DNA from: Acidobacteriota bacterium
Lineage (GTDB): Bacteria; Acidobacteriota; Terriglobia; Terriglobales; SCQP01
Length of the DNA stretch: 37,038 nt
Assembly: GCA_027314025.1 (NCBI GenBank)
Contig: DAHVCP010000012.1
Span: 1 to 37,038, forward strand
Direction of reading: 5' to 3'
Shown here: positions 14,962 through 23,394 of the stretch, piece by piece
Layout of the letters: each line of letters begins with the position of its first letter
Position numbering within the stretch: the first letter of the stretch is position 1
Program-made: the position numbers and the translations under genes
Notes under the pieces: generated by a model
What the model saw: only the letters and a program-made list of their open reading frames with translations
What the model was told of the DNA's origin: nothing
Database searches by the model: none

Positions 14962-17382
14962 ATGGTAAATCCGCGCCAATTGGTCGCGCACATCGAGGGG
15001 CTGCCGCACCGCCGGGCCACGTTCAAGCAGCTCTTGCGCAAGCTGCGGATCAAAGCTGGGGAACGGCCCGCGCTTCGCGCCATCCTTTCGGAGCTGGTCC
15101 GCACGCGCCGGCTGGTGGAAACCCGTCACGGATTTGAACTTCCGCCCCACCCACCGTCCAGCCGCGCTGCCGCCAGCCAGCGGCCGGCGCGGGGCGCGGG
15201 TTCGGTAAAACCCGCGGGCGCGGCGGCCGTGGCCATTACCGGCCGCATTAGCGTCCACCGCGAAGGCTTCGCATTCGTGCTGCCGGTGGACACGGCGCTG
15301 GCGGGCGCGCTGCAAGGCGATATTTTCGTGCCGCCTCCCTTCGTGGGCGGCGCGATGCACGGCGACACGGTCTCGGTACGGATCGTGCGCCGGTCCGCCG
15401 AGGGACGGGCAGAGGGCCAAGTCGTTCGCGTTGTGCGCCGGGCGCACGCGACCGTGGTGGGCGAACTGCATTACGCTCCCCACCTGGCCGCCTATTACCT
15501 CCAGCCTTACGATGACCGCTTGCGCGACCGCATCCTCATTCCCCCCAATGCCCTGCCGCCGGAGTTGCGCTCCGGCGCCGCGCCCGAACGCCATCGCGTT
15601 TTGGGCCCGGAGGCCCGCCGCCATCCGAAGCGCTCGGAACGCGGCGCCGCCGCGGAACTTGAAGGCCTGGTGGTCGAGGCGGAGATCACGCAGTATCCCA
15701 CCCCCGGCGGCGGAGAGAGCAAGGGCCGCGTCATCGAGGTTCTGGGCCGGAGGGATGATTTCGGCATTGATGTCGAGATCATGATCCGCAAATACCATCT
15801 TCCCCATCGCTTTCCGCCGGAGGTTTTGGCGGCCGCCGAAGCCGCCCCTGCGACGCTGCCCGCCGAGGAGATCGCCCAACGCCGCGACTTCCGCGCCCTG
15901 CCCATCGTGACCATAGACGGTGAAACCGCCCGCGATTTCGACGACGCCGTCTTCGTGCGCCGCCGCGCCGGGCGCGGCTTTGAATTGCAAGTGCACATCG
16001 CGGACGTGGCCCATTACGTTCTCCCGGCCAACGCCATGGACCGTGAAGCGCGGCTACGCGGCACCTCCGTGTATTTTCCCGACCGCGCCGTGCCCATGCT
16101 GCCGATCGAGCTTTCGACCGACCTGTGCAGCCTCCGGCCGCAAGCGGAGCGGCTGGTGATGAGCTGCTTGATGGAATTCAGCTCCAGTGGGCGGCTGGAA
16201 GCCTATGAACTCGCGCCCGGCATCATTCGCTCGGCGCAGCGCATGACCTACACCGGGGTCAACGCGATTCTGTCCCACGCCGCGGACGCGCCCGGCGCCG
16301 GCGGCGCGGATTTCTTCGTCATGCTGGAACTGCAGCGCGTGCTCAACCAGCGGCGACAGGAGCGCGGCTCCATTGACTTCGATCTGCCGGAAGCCGAAAT
16401 CGCCTTCGACGAGTTCGGCCTGATGCGCTCCATCGCCAAATCGGAGCGGAACGCCGCCCACCGCATTATCGAGGAGTTCATGCTGGCGGCCAATGAAACC
16501 GTCGCCGGCCACGTCGAGCGGCTGTCCGTCCCATCGCTATACCGCATCCACGACAAGCCTGATCCGCGCAAGGTCGCCGAGTTCGAGGAAGTCGCCGCGA
16601 GCTTCGGATATTCCCTGAATGTCACGATTCCCATGCGCCGGATCCGGCGGCGCGTGCGCGGGCAAATGCGCGTGGAGTTGGCGCCCAGTGGGGACGCCAT
16701 CGCGATCACGCCGCAGCACTACCAGCGCCTGATCGAGCAGCTGGCCGGCAAGCCCGAAGAGCGGATTGTCAGCTATCTCATGCTGCGCTCGCTGCAACAG
16801 GCGCGGTATCACGCCACCAACGCCGGGCATTTTGCCCTGGCTGCGCCCACGTACACGCATTTCACCTCGCCGATTCGGCGCTATCCGGATTTGTTGGTTC
16901 ATCGCGTGCTGAAAGCCGTGTTGCCGCCAGGAGGCATCCGCATGGAGCGTGTTGGCGATGGTCCCTGGCGCCCCGCGGCCGGCGCCGCGCGGAGTGATCC
17001 CGCGGCGGCGCCGTATCCCACCGAAGCACTGCAAGTGATGGCGGCCGAAAGCAGTGAAGCCGAGCGGCGTGCGGATGAGGCGGAACGCGAGCTAATGGAC
17101 TGGAAAAAAGTGCGGTTCATGGAGGAACGGATCGGTCAGGAATTCGCCGCCATGATTCTGCATGTGACCAAAGCGGGATTTTTTGTCGAGCTGGTGGACT
17201 TGTTCATCGAGGGCTTTGTCCCCCTCTCGGCCCTCGACGACGACCGGTACTTCCTTCGCCCAGGCGCGCATGAGCTGATCGGTGAACGCTCCCGCCGCCG
17301 GTACAAGGTCGGTGACCGGCTCACCGTATTGGTCGATCGGGTGGATCCCATTCGCCACAAAATTGACTTCGCCCCCGCCTAG
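14962..17382 (+). CDS. rnr: Ribonuclease R
   Basis: This is a 3'-5' processive exoribonuclease of the RNB family that degrades structured RNA. The 806-residue protein has a winged-helix-like N-terminus (VNPRQLVAHIEGLPHRRATF), cold-shock/OB domains, and an RNB domain whose catalytic motif IDGETARDFDDAV starts near residue 317. Further RNB motifs are FPDRAVPMLPIELSTDLCSL, RIHDKPDPRKV and HFTSPIRRYPDLLVHR. An S1 domain covers about 723-800 (MILHVTKAGFFVELVDLFIEG). The family's Lys-rich tail is missing, since the protein ends right after S1. ATG 14962 is chosen; GTG 14941 in frame would add seven residues. Confidence 0.96.
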   Translation: MVNPRQLVAHIEGLPHRRATFKQLLRKLRIKAGERPALRAILSELVRTRRLVETRHGFELPPHPPSSRAAASQRPARGAGSVKPAGAAAVAITGRISVHREGFAFVLPVDTALAGALQGDIFVPPPFVGGAMHGDTVSVRIVRRSAEGRAEGQVVRVVRRAHATVVGELHYAPHLAAYYLQPYDDRLRDRILIPPNALPPELRSGAAPERHRVLGPEARRHPKRSERGAAAELEGLVVEAEITQYPTPGGGESKGRVIEVLGRRDDFGIDVEIMIRKYHLPHRFPPEVLAAAEAAPATLPAEEIAQRRDFRALPIVTIDGETARDFDDAVFVRRRAGRGFELQVHIADVAHYVLPANAMDREARLRGTSVYFPDRAVPMLPIELSTDLCSLRPQAERLVMSCLMEFSSSGRLEAYELAPGIIRSAQRMTYTGVNAILSHAADAPGAGGADFFVMLELQRVLNQRRQERGSIDFDLPEAEIAFDEFGLMRSIAKSERNAAHRIIEEFMLAANETVAGHVERLSVPSLYRIHDKPDPRKVAEFEEVAASFGYSLNVTIPMRRIRRRVRGQMRVELAPSGDAIAITPQHYQRLIEQLAGKPEERIVSYLMLRSLQQARYHATNAGHFALAAPTYTHFTSPIRRYPDLLVHRVLKAVLPPGGIRMERVGDGPWRPAAGAARSDPAAAPYPTEALQVMAAESSEAERRADEAERELMDWKKVRFMEERIGQEFAAMILHVTKAGFFVELVDLFIEGFVPLSALDDDRYFLRPGAHELIGERSRRRYKVGDRLTVLVDRVDPIRHKIDFAPA

Positions 17383-17485
17383 CTTCGGCCGCGCGGCCGC
17401 CGTCGCCGGCAGGACGGTGGCGGAAAGTGGCTGCCAACTCGCCTAACAGCACTTCGGGCCCGCCCCCGCGATCCGTGGGCTAGCG

Positions 17486-18552
17486 ATGAAACAGAGCCCC
17501 GTGGTCGTGGTGACGGGCGCCTCCGCCGGCGTGGGACGGGCGGTCGTGCGAGCCTTCGCCCGGCGCCAGGCGCGGATTGGCCTGCTCGCGCGCGGCCGCG
17601 ACGGCCTGGATGGCGTACGGCGCGAGGTGGAGGCCGCCGGCGGTGCGGCGCTGGAGATTCCTACCGATGTCTCCGACGCCGCGGAGGTGGAAGCGGCCGC
17701 CGACGCGGTGGAGAAGGCCTGCGGCCCGTTGGACATTCGGGTGAATGATGCCATGGCCTCTGTCTTCAGCCCGGTGCGTGAGTTGCAGCCCGAGGAGATC
17801 CACCGGGTCACCGAGGTCATCCATCTGGGGGCGCCGTCTACGGCACCATGGCGGCGCTGCGCCGCATGCTGGCGCGCGACGAGGGGGTCATCGTGCAGGT
17901 CGGCTCCGCGCTCGCCTTCCGCTCCATTCCGCTGCAAGCCGCCTACTGCGGCGCCAAGCACGCCTTGGTGGGTTTTACCGAAAGTTTGCGCTGCGAGCTG
18001 TTGCATGAGCATAGGCGCGTGCGCGTGACCATGGTGCGCAGATGCCGGCCCTCAATACCCCGCAATTCGATTGGGTTCGCAATCGCATGGCGCACCGCCC
18101 CCAGCCCGTTCCTCCGATCTACCAACCGGAGGTGGCCGCGGATGCCGTGGTCTACGCCGCGCTGCATCCCCACACGCGGCAGACATTGGTTGGGGTCTCA
18201 ACGGTCATGGCGGTGGAAGGCAACGAGATCGCCGCCGGGGCGCTGGACCGCTATCTGGGCGGGACCGGCTACCAAAGCCAGCTCACGCCGGAGCACAGCG
18301 ATCGGCATCAAGCAGATAATCTCTTCGCGCCCGTGCCCGGCGACCACGGCGTGCGCGGACGCTTCAATGACCGTTCCCACCCGCGCAGCTACCAGCTGAA
18401 GCTGAACCAGCGCGCGAGCGTTCTTTTGGCCGGGGCCGGTCTGGCGGCGGCGGCGTGGGTGGCTGCCACGTGCCCGCAAGGCGGCAGAGCAGGCCGGGCG
18501 CGATGCCGCGGAAAAAATCGCCGCCGCCTGGAAGCACCGGCGGGCGGCGTAG
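17486..18552 (+). pseudogene. SDR-family oxidoreductase, broken by three frameshifts
   Basis: A recognisable short-chain dehydrogenase is spread over several frames. The ATG frame from 17486 holds the Rossmann TGASAGVGRAV and runs to about 17830. Sense resumes in another frame at VYGTMAALRRM (about 17836) with the active site GSALAFRSIPLQAAYCGAKHA (Ser, Tyr and Lys kept). A second shift near 18037 leads to QMPALNTPQFDWVRNRM and PVPGDHGVRGRF. A third near 18470 leads to the C-terminal helix AAEQAGRDAAEKIAAAWKHR and the stop TAG at 18550-18552. The first two shifts are +2/-1, the third +1/-2. The NNAG-type motif also reads VNDAM instead of VNNAM. Three lesions in one gene amid intact neighbours suggest real decay, though sequencing error is possible. 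It ends 18 bases before the convergent gene. Confidence 0.85.
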
Positions 18553-18570
18553 CCGGCACGCGCCGGCAAA

Positions 18571-19449
18571 TCACTGGGAAGGCGCGTGCATGGCGGCGAT
18601 CTTGGTCGCGGGATTCAGCCGCACCATGCCGCCCGGAAGCAACCGGTACGGGTGTCCTTGCGGATCCACTGGAACGCCGCGCAGCGCGCCCAACGCAATC
18701 AGCGCCGACCAGGATCGCGGCCAGCGGCCGAAATGGTGATGGTAAGCGGCTAAAAGCCTTTCCAGCGCTTGCATATCGGCACGGGCGCGAATCGCCTGGA
18801 GATGATCCAGGGCATTGGCGCGCAGCGCCGCATTCGGAGCATCGCGATACATTTGCGACCACAACGCCGCCGCCAATTGGGTTTGGTTCGCCTGGCCGAA
18901 ATAGTCCGCGGCCAGCACTTTCATCGCCGGATTGGTGGGGTGCACCTTGGAGCCGGCTAAAAACGCCTGTGCCGCTTGCTTCCGCTGATGCAGATTGAGG
19001 GCATAGACAAACCCGAGATCGTAATACAGGCGCCAGCGGTTGGGATGGTGGCGAATCGCCCGGCGCAGCAGATCCACTGCGGCCTGGGGCTGACCGGCGG
19101 CAAACGGCGGACGGTCGGCGAGAAAGAACGCCCCGTATTCAGGGGCGGAAAGCAGATCGGGATCGAGGCTAAAGCTGAGGTTCAGCAGCGGCGCCAAACG
19201 AGGATAGCGGCGGCTGCGCGCCAGGTGCCGGCTGCCGAAATATTGGATGGCTTCGGTCCAGAAAATATCCGCCGCCAGCCCGTTGTACCCGAGGAACATG
19301 GCGCGGGCCAGCCGCGGCTGTGGCGCCGCCGGGCCCCCGCCTGCCGCCCGGGGCAGAGCCATGGCCGCCTGCCGCTGTAGCCAGAATGCCGCCGCCAGCA
19401 GCACGGGGGTCAGCAAGACCGCGGTCCAAATGGTGCGGCGGCGGTTCAC
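18571..19449 (-). CDS. Membrane-anchored helical-repeat protein linked to ABC-2 transporter
   Basis: The 292-residue protein starts with a basic n-region and one membrane segment or uncleaved signal (MNRRRTIWTAVLLTPVLLAA). The conserved-looking block FLGYNGLAADIFWTEAIQYF follows, and then TPR-like helices (AVDLLRRAIRHHPNRWRLYYDLGFVYA). The C-terminal end VDPQGHPYRLLPGGMVRL resembles pseudopilin-type tails. GTG 19449 is chosen because it starts five bases after the permease stop and directly precedes the membrane segment; an open frame upstream to 19653 overlaps the permease gene and is not credible. Its place as third gene of the ABC operon suggests it works with the exporter. The molecular role is unknown. 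Confidence 0.78.
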   Translation of the reverse strand: MNRRRTIWTAVLLTPVLLAAAFWLQRQAAMALPRAAGGGPAAPQPRLARAMFLGYNGLAADIFWTEAIQYFGSRHLARSRRYPRLAPLLNLSFSLDPDLLSAPEYGAFFLADRPPFAAGQPQAAVDLLRRAIRHHPNRWRLYYDLGFVYALNLHQRKQAAQAFLAGSKVHPTNPAMKVLAADYFGQANQTQLAAALWSQMYRDAPNAALRANALDHLQAIRARADMQALERLLAAYHHHFGRWPRSWSALIALGALRGVPVDPQGHPYRLLPGGMVRLNPATKIAAMHAPSQ

Positions 19450-19454
19450 GGCGG

Positions 19455-20240
19455 TTACTTCAAATCCCGGCCGGCGAATACGGCGGTGGCGAGCACCAAG
19501 GCCACGCCCGCATACACGATCGCGTAGAGCGTGTCCCAACCGAGCAGCCGCCAGGCGATGGGCTGGAAATGCGCCGCCGCCGCCGCCACATTGAAACCGC
19601 CGAAATTCGGCAGCACGTCGGCAACGACGATGGCGGCATGGCCGCCCAACCAACTGTGGGCGGTACTGCCCAGCCGCCGCAGATTTTGGTCAAAGTTGCC
19701 GATAATGAACACCGCCAAGCTGAACAGAGCGGCCATCACCGGCGAGGCGAAGCAGGAAAATAGCAGGGCGATCGCGATCAGAACGGCGAGCGCCAACAGA
19801 ATCAAGTACAGCGCGGCGATCACCGCCGCTTCGCCGGCCGCCCAATGGCCCGGCAGCACATACGCAAGCGCCAGCAGCAGCGTGACGCCCATCAGCCCGC
19901 AGTTGACCGCCACCGTCGCCGCCAGGCCGGCAAACTTGCCCAGCAGGAATTGGCTGCGCCGCACCGGATGCGCCAGCAAAGTGTACAGCGTGCGGCGCTC
20001 GATTTCCTTGGCCACGAGCTGATTGCCCAGGAACACGGCAACGATCACGCCCAACGCGGTGATCGCCGCCAAGCTGAAGTTGACCAGCGACTGCGCACTG
20101 ATGCCAAACGACATCTGTGAAAACAACACCGCTGCTCCGACCATGAGAACGGCGAAGAAAACCAGGCTGAACAACACGCGGTCGCGAATGGCCTCGCGAA
20201 AGGCGTTGCGCGCGACGGAAATCGTGGCGCTGTTGGTCAT
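19455..20240 (-). CDS. ABC-2 type transporter permease
   Basis: The protein has 261 residues with six predicted membrane helices. The N-terminus SVARNAFREAIRDRVLFSLV and the cytoplasmic loop LVAKEIERRTLYTLLAHPVRR are typical of NosY-like ABC-2 permeases. The ATG at 20240 overlaps the stop of the ATPase gene (ATGA), so the pair is translationally coupled. The open frame runs upstream to 20756, but that part is antisense-like Arg/Gly/Ala filler inside the ATPase gene. The substrate cannot be told from the sequence. Confidence 0.9.
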   Translation of the reverse strand: MTNSATISVARNAFREAIRDRVLFSLVFFAVLMVGAAVLFSQMSFGISAQSLVNFSLAAITALGVIVAVFLGNQLVAKEIERRTLYTLLAHPVRRSQFLLGKFAGLAATVAVNCGLMGVTLLLALAYVLPGHWAAGEAAVIAALYLILLALAVLIAIALLFSCFASPVMAALFSLAVFIIGNFDQNLRRLGSTAHSWLGGHAAIVVADVLPNFGGFNVAAAAAHFQPIAWRLLGWDTLYAIVYAGVALVLATAVFAGRDLK

Positions 20241-21166
20241 CTCCGCCGGGCCTCCACGGGAGCCGCCGCCGGCGCCGCGGCGGCGGCGCTCTGCCCGCCG
20301 GATGCCGGCGGCGCCCCCGGTGACAAGAAGATTTCTTCCAGACTGCGCCGCAAGGGCGTGACCGCATGGATCACCGCTCCCTGGGCGCGCAACTGGTCGA
20401 GCTGGCCCCACAACTCGGCCCTCGCCACCACGCGGCGCTGTGGCGGTCCCGCTTGGGCAAATACCAATTCGACCTTGTCTTCCTCCGCCGCCAGCAGTGT
20501 TTCCAGCCGCCCCTGCCCGGCCAGACGGCCCTTTTGCAGGATCGCAACCCGATCGCAGAGCTGCTCGGCGTCGGAAAGAATATGAGTGGAAAACACCACG
20601 GTCGCTCCACGCGACTTCAGCTCCAATATCAGATCGCGCACCTGGCGCCGGCCGAGCGGGTCCAAGCCGCTCATCGGCTCGTCCAAGAAGAGCACCGCGG
20701 GCTGGTGCACAATGGCCTGCGCCAGGCCCACGCGCTGCACCATGCCCTTGGAGCATTTACGCAACGACGTCTCCGCCGCCCCCGCCATGCCGACTCGGTC
20801 CAGCGCCCATGCCACCTGCCGCCGCCGCTCCCGCGCCGGCACGTTGGCCAATTCCGCGTAGTACTCGACCAGTTCGCGGCAGCGCAAATAGTCGTAGAAA
20901 TACGGATTTTCGGGCAAGTATCCGATTTGGCGGGCCATCATTCCCGCGGGCTGGCCCAAAATCCGCGCCTCTCCACTGGTGGGAAAAATCAGACGCAGCA
21001 GCAGCTTCAGCGTCGTGGTTTTCCCTGCCCCGTTATGGCCCAACAGACCGAAGATCTCACCCTGCTCGACCGCGAGGGAGAGGTGGTCCAGCGCGCGCAC
21101 GGGACGAGGCCGCCAAAATCCGGCGCGATAATCCTTGGTCAGCTCAATACACTCGACGGCGAGCAT
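20237..21166 (-). CDS. ABC transporter ATP-binding protein
   Basis: The 309-residue ATPase is of the ABC-2 exporter type. It has Walker A GHNGAGKTT, Q-loop region IGYLPENPYFYDYL, signature CSKGMVQRVGLAQA (the SKGM variant common in this subfamily), Walker B VLFLDEPMSGLDP and the H-loop STHILSDAEQLCDR. A C-terminal regulatory part is followed by an Ala/Pro-rich tail of about 25 residues. ATG 21166 (MLAVECIELTKDY) gives the family's usual N-terminus; an in-frame TTG at 21217 is less likely. It overlaps the permease start by four bases and heads a three-gene operon with the permease and the helical-repeat protein. The exported substrate is unknown. Confidence 0.93.
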   Translation of the reverse strand: MLAVECIELTKDYRAGFWRPRPVRALDHLSLAVEQGEIFGLLGHNGAGKTTTLKLLLRLIFPTSGEARILGQPAGMMARQIGYLPENPYFYDYLRCRELVEYYAELANVPARERRRQVAWALDRVGMAGAAETSLRKCSKGMVQRVGLAQAIVHQPAVLFLDEPMSGLDPLGRRQVRDLILELKSRGATVVFSTHILSDAEQLCDRVAILQKGRLAGQGRLETLLAAEEDKVELVFAQAGPPQRRVVARAELWGQLDQLRAQGAVIHAVTPLRRSLEEIFLSPGAPPASGGQSAAAAAPAAAPVEARRR

Positions 21167-21200
21167 TGCGGCACGAAAAAAAAGCTCTGGCGTTAGCTCC

Positions 21201-21206
21201 AGTATA
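21201..21206 (-). promoter_or_regulatory. Candidate -10 hexamer (TATACT) for the ABC operon
   Basis: TATACT on the minus strand matches five of six -10 bases and lies about 35 bases before the ATPase ATG, a normal distance. A -35 match is not evident. It is in the right place to drive the ATPase-permease-repeat protein operon. Confidence 0.35.
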
Positions 21207-21276
21207 CGAATCGGCAAAGACTCGGCGCACCGGACCAGCGGCCAGGCATCAGGGGCGAAAACCCCCGTAAGGTGAC

Positions 21277-21777
21277 CTAGAGCACCGGATCGCTGACGCC
21301 AGCCTGGCCGCCTACCCTGTAGTGCACCACGGCAGACTGATTGCTGAAGAAATGACGCACTCCGGTGACCCCGACAATTTCCGGATCGGCGTTAATGGTG
21401 AAGAGCTCAAATGGAGTCGAGCCCTGCGTGGCATACGTGAAGACGTAGCCGGATTTCGTGGGTGTGGTCTGGCCCAAATCGGAATTGAGCAACTCGGCCG
21501 CCGTGGCTGTGGGCACGGCGCCGAGGGGACCGCCCAGATCAGCCAGGGTGGCGCTGTAGCCGCCATAAGCGCCGGAATAGGCCATCTCCGCGTTCTGGAT
21601 TGCGTTCATGGCGGAGACAGCAGCGGCTTCGTTGGCCACTTCCTTTACGGATAAATACTTGGGAATGGCAATTGCCGCCAGGATCAGAATGATCGTGACC
21701 ACGATCAGCAATTCGATTAAAGAAAAACCCGAGGCGGCATGCCGCCGCGGGTTAGCGCTCCGCGTCATGCGCATCAT
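21277..21777 (-). CDS. Type IV pilin-like prepilin
   Basis: The 166-residue protein has a type III (prepilin peptidase) signal: a basic leader ending in Gly17, then mature FSLIELLIVVTIILILAAIAI with the conserved Glu at +5, and a helical stalk continuing into KYLSVKEVANEAAAVSAMNAIQ. The C-terminal globular part contains YSGAYGGYSATLADLGG, as in PilA or GspG-type proteins. It should be cleaved by PilD and assembled into a pilus or a type II-like pseudopilus. Three in-frame ATGs occur in the first four codons; the first is used. No pilin assembly genes are nearby. A short GGGG/CCCC hairpin about ten bases past the stop might end the transcript. Confidence 0.9.
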   Translation of the reverse strand: MMRMTRSANPRRHAASGFSLIELLIVVTIILILAAIAIPKYLSVKEVANEAAAVSAMNAIQNAEMAYSGAYGGYSATLADLGGPLGAVPTATAAELLNSDLGQTTPTKSGYVFTYATQGSTPFELFTINADPEIVGVTGVRHFFSNQSAVVHYRVGGQAGVSDPVL

Positions 21778-21906
21778 GAAGGCAATTTAAGAACCAAGCC
21801 ACAGTGCCCGTAACGTACTGAAAATGCTTGCGAAGGCCGACCTTTGGGCGCGGCGATGAGCCGCCCCACGCCCGGTGGGCTGACACTTTGTGGCCACCGC
21901 AGCTAT

Positions 21907-21961
21907 CGGCCCGCGAGTTCGCCGCAAGGGCGAGGCGATGCCAAGGCCGAGCGGCGGGCCG
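21907..21961. repeat. Nested inverted repeat in the pilin/ribD gap
   Basis: An outer perfect 8-bp stem (21907-21914 with 21954-21961) encloses an inner perfect 5-bp stem with a 5-base loop (21919-21923 with 21929-21933). The fold is possible on either strand. There is no T-tract, so an ordinary terminator is unlikely. Confidence 0.5.
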
Positions 21962-22212
21962 CAGCGAAGCGCCAAGAAACGAGCGCAGCACGGCCGGAAG
22001 CGAGCCCGCGAAATTCCGCGCAGCGACCCCTACCCGGCAAGCGGCGCCCGAGCGGGGCAAGCGCAGCGGAGCGGAGCGCCACGCAAAATGGCGAGCAGGG
22101 CGAGGCGGGACGGGGCGAGGGCCCGCAGCGTACAGCGGTGTAGGTGAGCAGCCCGAGCCCCGGGCCAACGAAGCCATGCGACGCCTATCGCACCGCCCGC
22201 TCCGCAGCCGTC

Positions 22213-22218
22213 TACAAT
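22213..22218 (+). promoter_or_regulatory. Candidate -10 hexamer (TACAAT) for ribD
   Basis: TACAAT ends 14 bases before the ribD ATG in the context TCTACAATAGAAC, an AT-rich patch in GC-rich DNA. Initiation about seven bases downstream would leave a leader of fewer than ten bases, consistent with no ribosome site being visible. The same CTACAATAG string precedes the VanZ-family gene. Confidence 0.35.
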
Positions 22219-22232
22219 AGAACTCCGCCCCG

Positions 22233-23387
22233 ATGCCGCCAGTCCCGGACGAAGAATATATGAGCCAGGCATTGGCCTTGGCCGCGCAGGGCACCGCCCT
22301 CGCTTCTCCCAATCCGCGGGTGGGAGCCGTGGTGGTGCGGGACGGCGTGGTCGTCGGCCGGGGATTTCATCGTTACGACCGGGTATTGCACGCCGAGGTG
22401 GTTGCGCTGCGCGAGGCGGGCGAACGGGCCCGCGGCGCCACGCTGTATCTGAATTTGGAGCCCTGTAGCCACGAGGGCCGGACCCCGCCCTGCGCGGATG
22501 CCGTGCAAGCCGCCGGAATCCGGCGCGTGGTGGCGGCGATGCCGGATCCCAACCCCGTGGTGTCCGGACGCGGCTTTGAGCGCCTGCGCCAAGCGGGAAT
22601 CGCGGTCGAGGTGGGCTGCGGCGCCGCCGAGGCGCGCCGGCTGAATCAAAGCTTCGCCCACTGGATTCGGAGCCGGCGGCCATTCGTCACCTTGAAGGCG
22701 GGCATGACCCTGGATGGCAAGATCGCCGCCCCGCCGAGCGCGGAAACCGACGGCACGCGCACGCATGAATGGATCACCGGCGAGGCCGCGCGCTGGCATG
22801 TGCAGCAACTTCGCCACGAGCAGGATGCGGTCTTGGTCGGCGTCGGCACGGTGCTCGCCGACAATCCCTGGCTGACCGACCGCACCGGCCAGGAGCGCCG
22901 CCGCCCGCTGCTGCGCGTGGTGCTGGACAGCCAACTCCGCCTGCCGCTGGATTCGCGCTTGGTCCGCACCGCGCGCGAGGACGTGGTGGTGTTTTGCAGC
23001 CGTCCTGAGGAGCGCAAGCGGGCGCAGTTGCTGGCCGCCGGCGTCCGGATCGAGACGTTGGATCCCGCGGCCGCGCCTCCGCAATGGGGAGGCCGCCCGG
23101 ACCCCGCGCAGGTGCTGGCGCGCCTGGGGGAGTGGGAAATCGCGTCGCTGATCGTGGAAGGCGGCAGCGTCGTCAACGGCATGATGCTGCAAACGCGAGC
23201 CGTGAACCGGGTATTTCTGTACTACGCGCCCAAGCTATTGGCGGGAGCGGCGGGCGTCCCATTCGCGGCCGGCGCCGGCTTCGCCACCATCGGCGGCGCC
23301 ATCACCCTGCGCGAACTCGCGCTGCACCGCTTCGGCCCGGATTTCGCCGTCGAGGGCCTGCTGACGGATCCCTACGCGGAGGAATGA
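22233..23387 (+). CDS. ribD: Bifunctional riboflavin deaminase/reductase RibD
   Basis: RibD carries out the second and third steps of riboflavin synthesis from GTP: deamination of the pyrimidine and reduction of the ribose side chain. The 384-residue length is typical. The N-terminal deaminase has the zinc ligands His53 (in HAE, with catalytic Glu55), Cys78 and Cys87 in PCSHEGRTPPC, plus SPNPRVGAVVV. The C-terminal reductase begins near RPFVTLKAGMTLDGKIA and contains VGVGTVLADNPWLTDR and LIVEGGSVVNG. ribE follows seven bases later. No ribBA or ribH is adjacent. Confidence 0.97.
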   Translation: MPPVPDEEYMSQALALAAQGTALASPNPRVGAVVVRDGVVVGRGFHRYDRVLHAEVVALREAGERARGATLYLNLEPCSHEGRTPPCADAVQAAGIRRVVAAMPDPNPVVSGRGFERLRQAGIAVEVGCGAAEARRLNQSFAHWIRSRRPFVTLKAGMTLDGKIAAPPSAETDGTRTHEWITGEAARWHVQQLRHEQDAVLVGVGTVLADNPWLTDRTGQERRRPLLRVVLDSQLRLPLDSRLVRTAREDVVVFCSRPEERKRAQLLAAGVRIETLDPAAAPPQWGGRPDPAQVLARLGEWEIASLIVEGGSVVNGMMLQTRAVNRVFLYYAPKLLAGAAGVPFAAGAGFATIGGAITLRELALHRFGPDFAVEGLLTDPYAEE

Positions 23388-23394
23388 TCGTTCC

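Larger units (their letters stand above)
21778..22232. other. 455-base gap: GC-rich, purine-biased and structured; no credible gene
   Basis: No open frame here looks real: both strands give only Arg/Ala/Gly/Pro/Ser-rich filler. The plus strand is rich in GAGCG, GCGAAGCG and GCGCAGC units from about 21920 to 22120. A nested inverted repeat stands out: CGGCCCGC (21907-21914) pairs with GCGGGCCG (21954-21961), enclosing TCGCC-GCAAG-GGCGA (21919-21933). The region lies between the divergent pilin gene and ribD. It was checked for the FMN riboswitch often found before ribD, and the conserved core is absent. It could encode a small RNA or hold decayed repeats. Confidence 0.5.

Noticed and set aside
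18552-18998. Extension of the SDR C-terminal frame into the convergent gene
   Set aside because: The extra residues are antisense of the helical-repeat gene; another frame gives a proper C-terminal helix and a stop at 18552.
20241-20756. 172-residue N-terminal extension of the ABC-2 permease
   Set aside because: It lies inside the ATPase gene in another frame and has Arg/Gly/Ala filler composition; the ATGA overlap gives the normal start.
21800-21830. Sigma54 promoter for the pilin gene
   Set aside because: A GGGCAC and CTTGG pair is near, but the invariant GG and GC are not at the required spacing.
21778-22232. FMN riboswitch upstream of ribD
   Set aside because: The conserved GGGCAGGGTG and paired core segments are absent; a stray GAAATTCC is the only likeness.
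21752-22312. 186-residue minus-strand frame covering the pilin/ribD gap
   Set aside because: Overlaps both real genes, is Arg/Ala/Ser/Pro-rich and shows no domain or signal.
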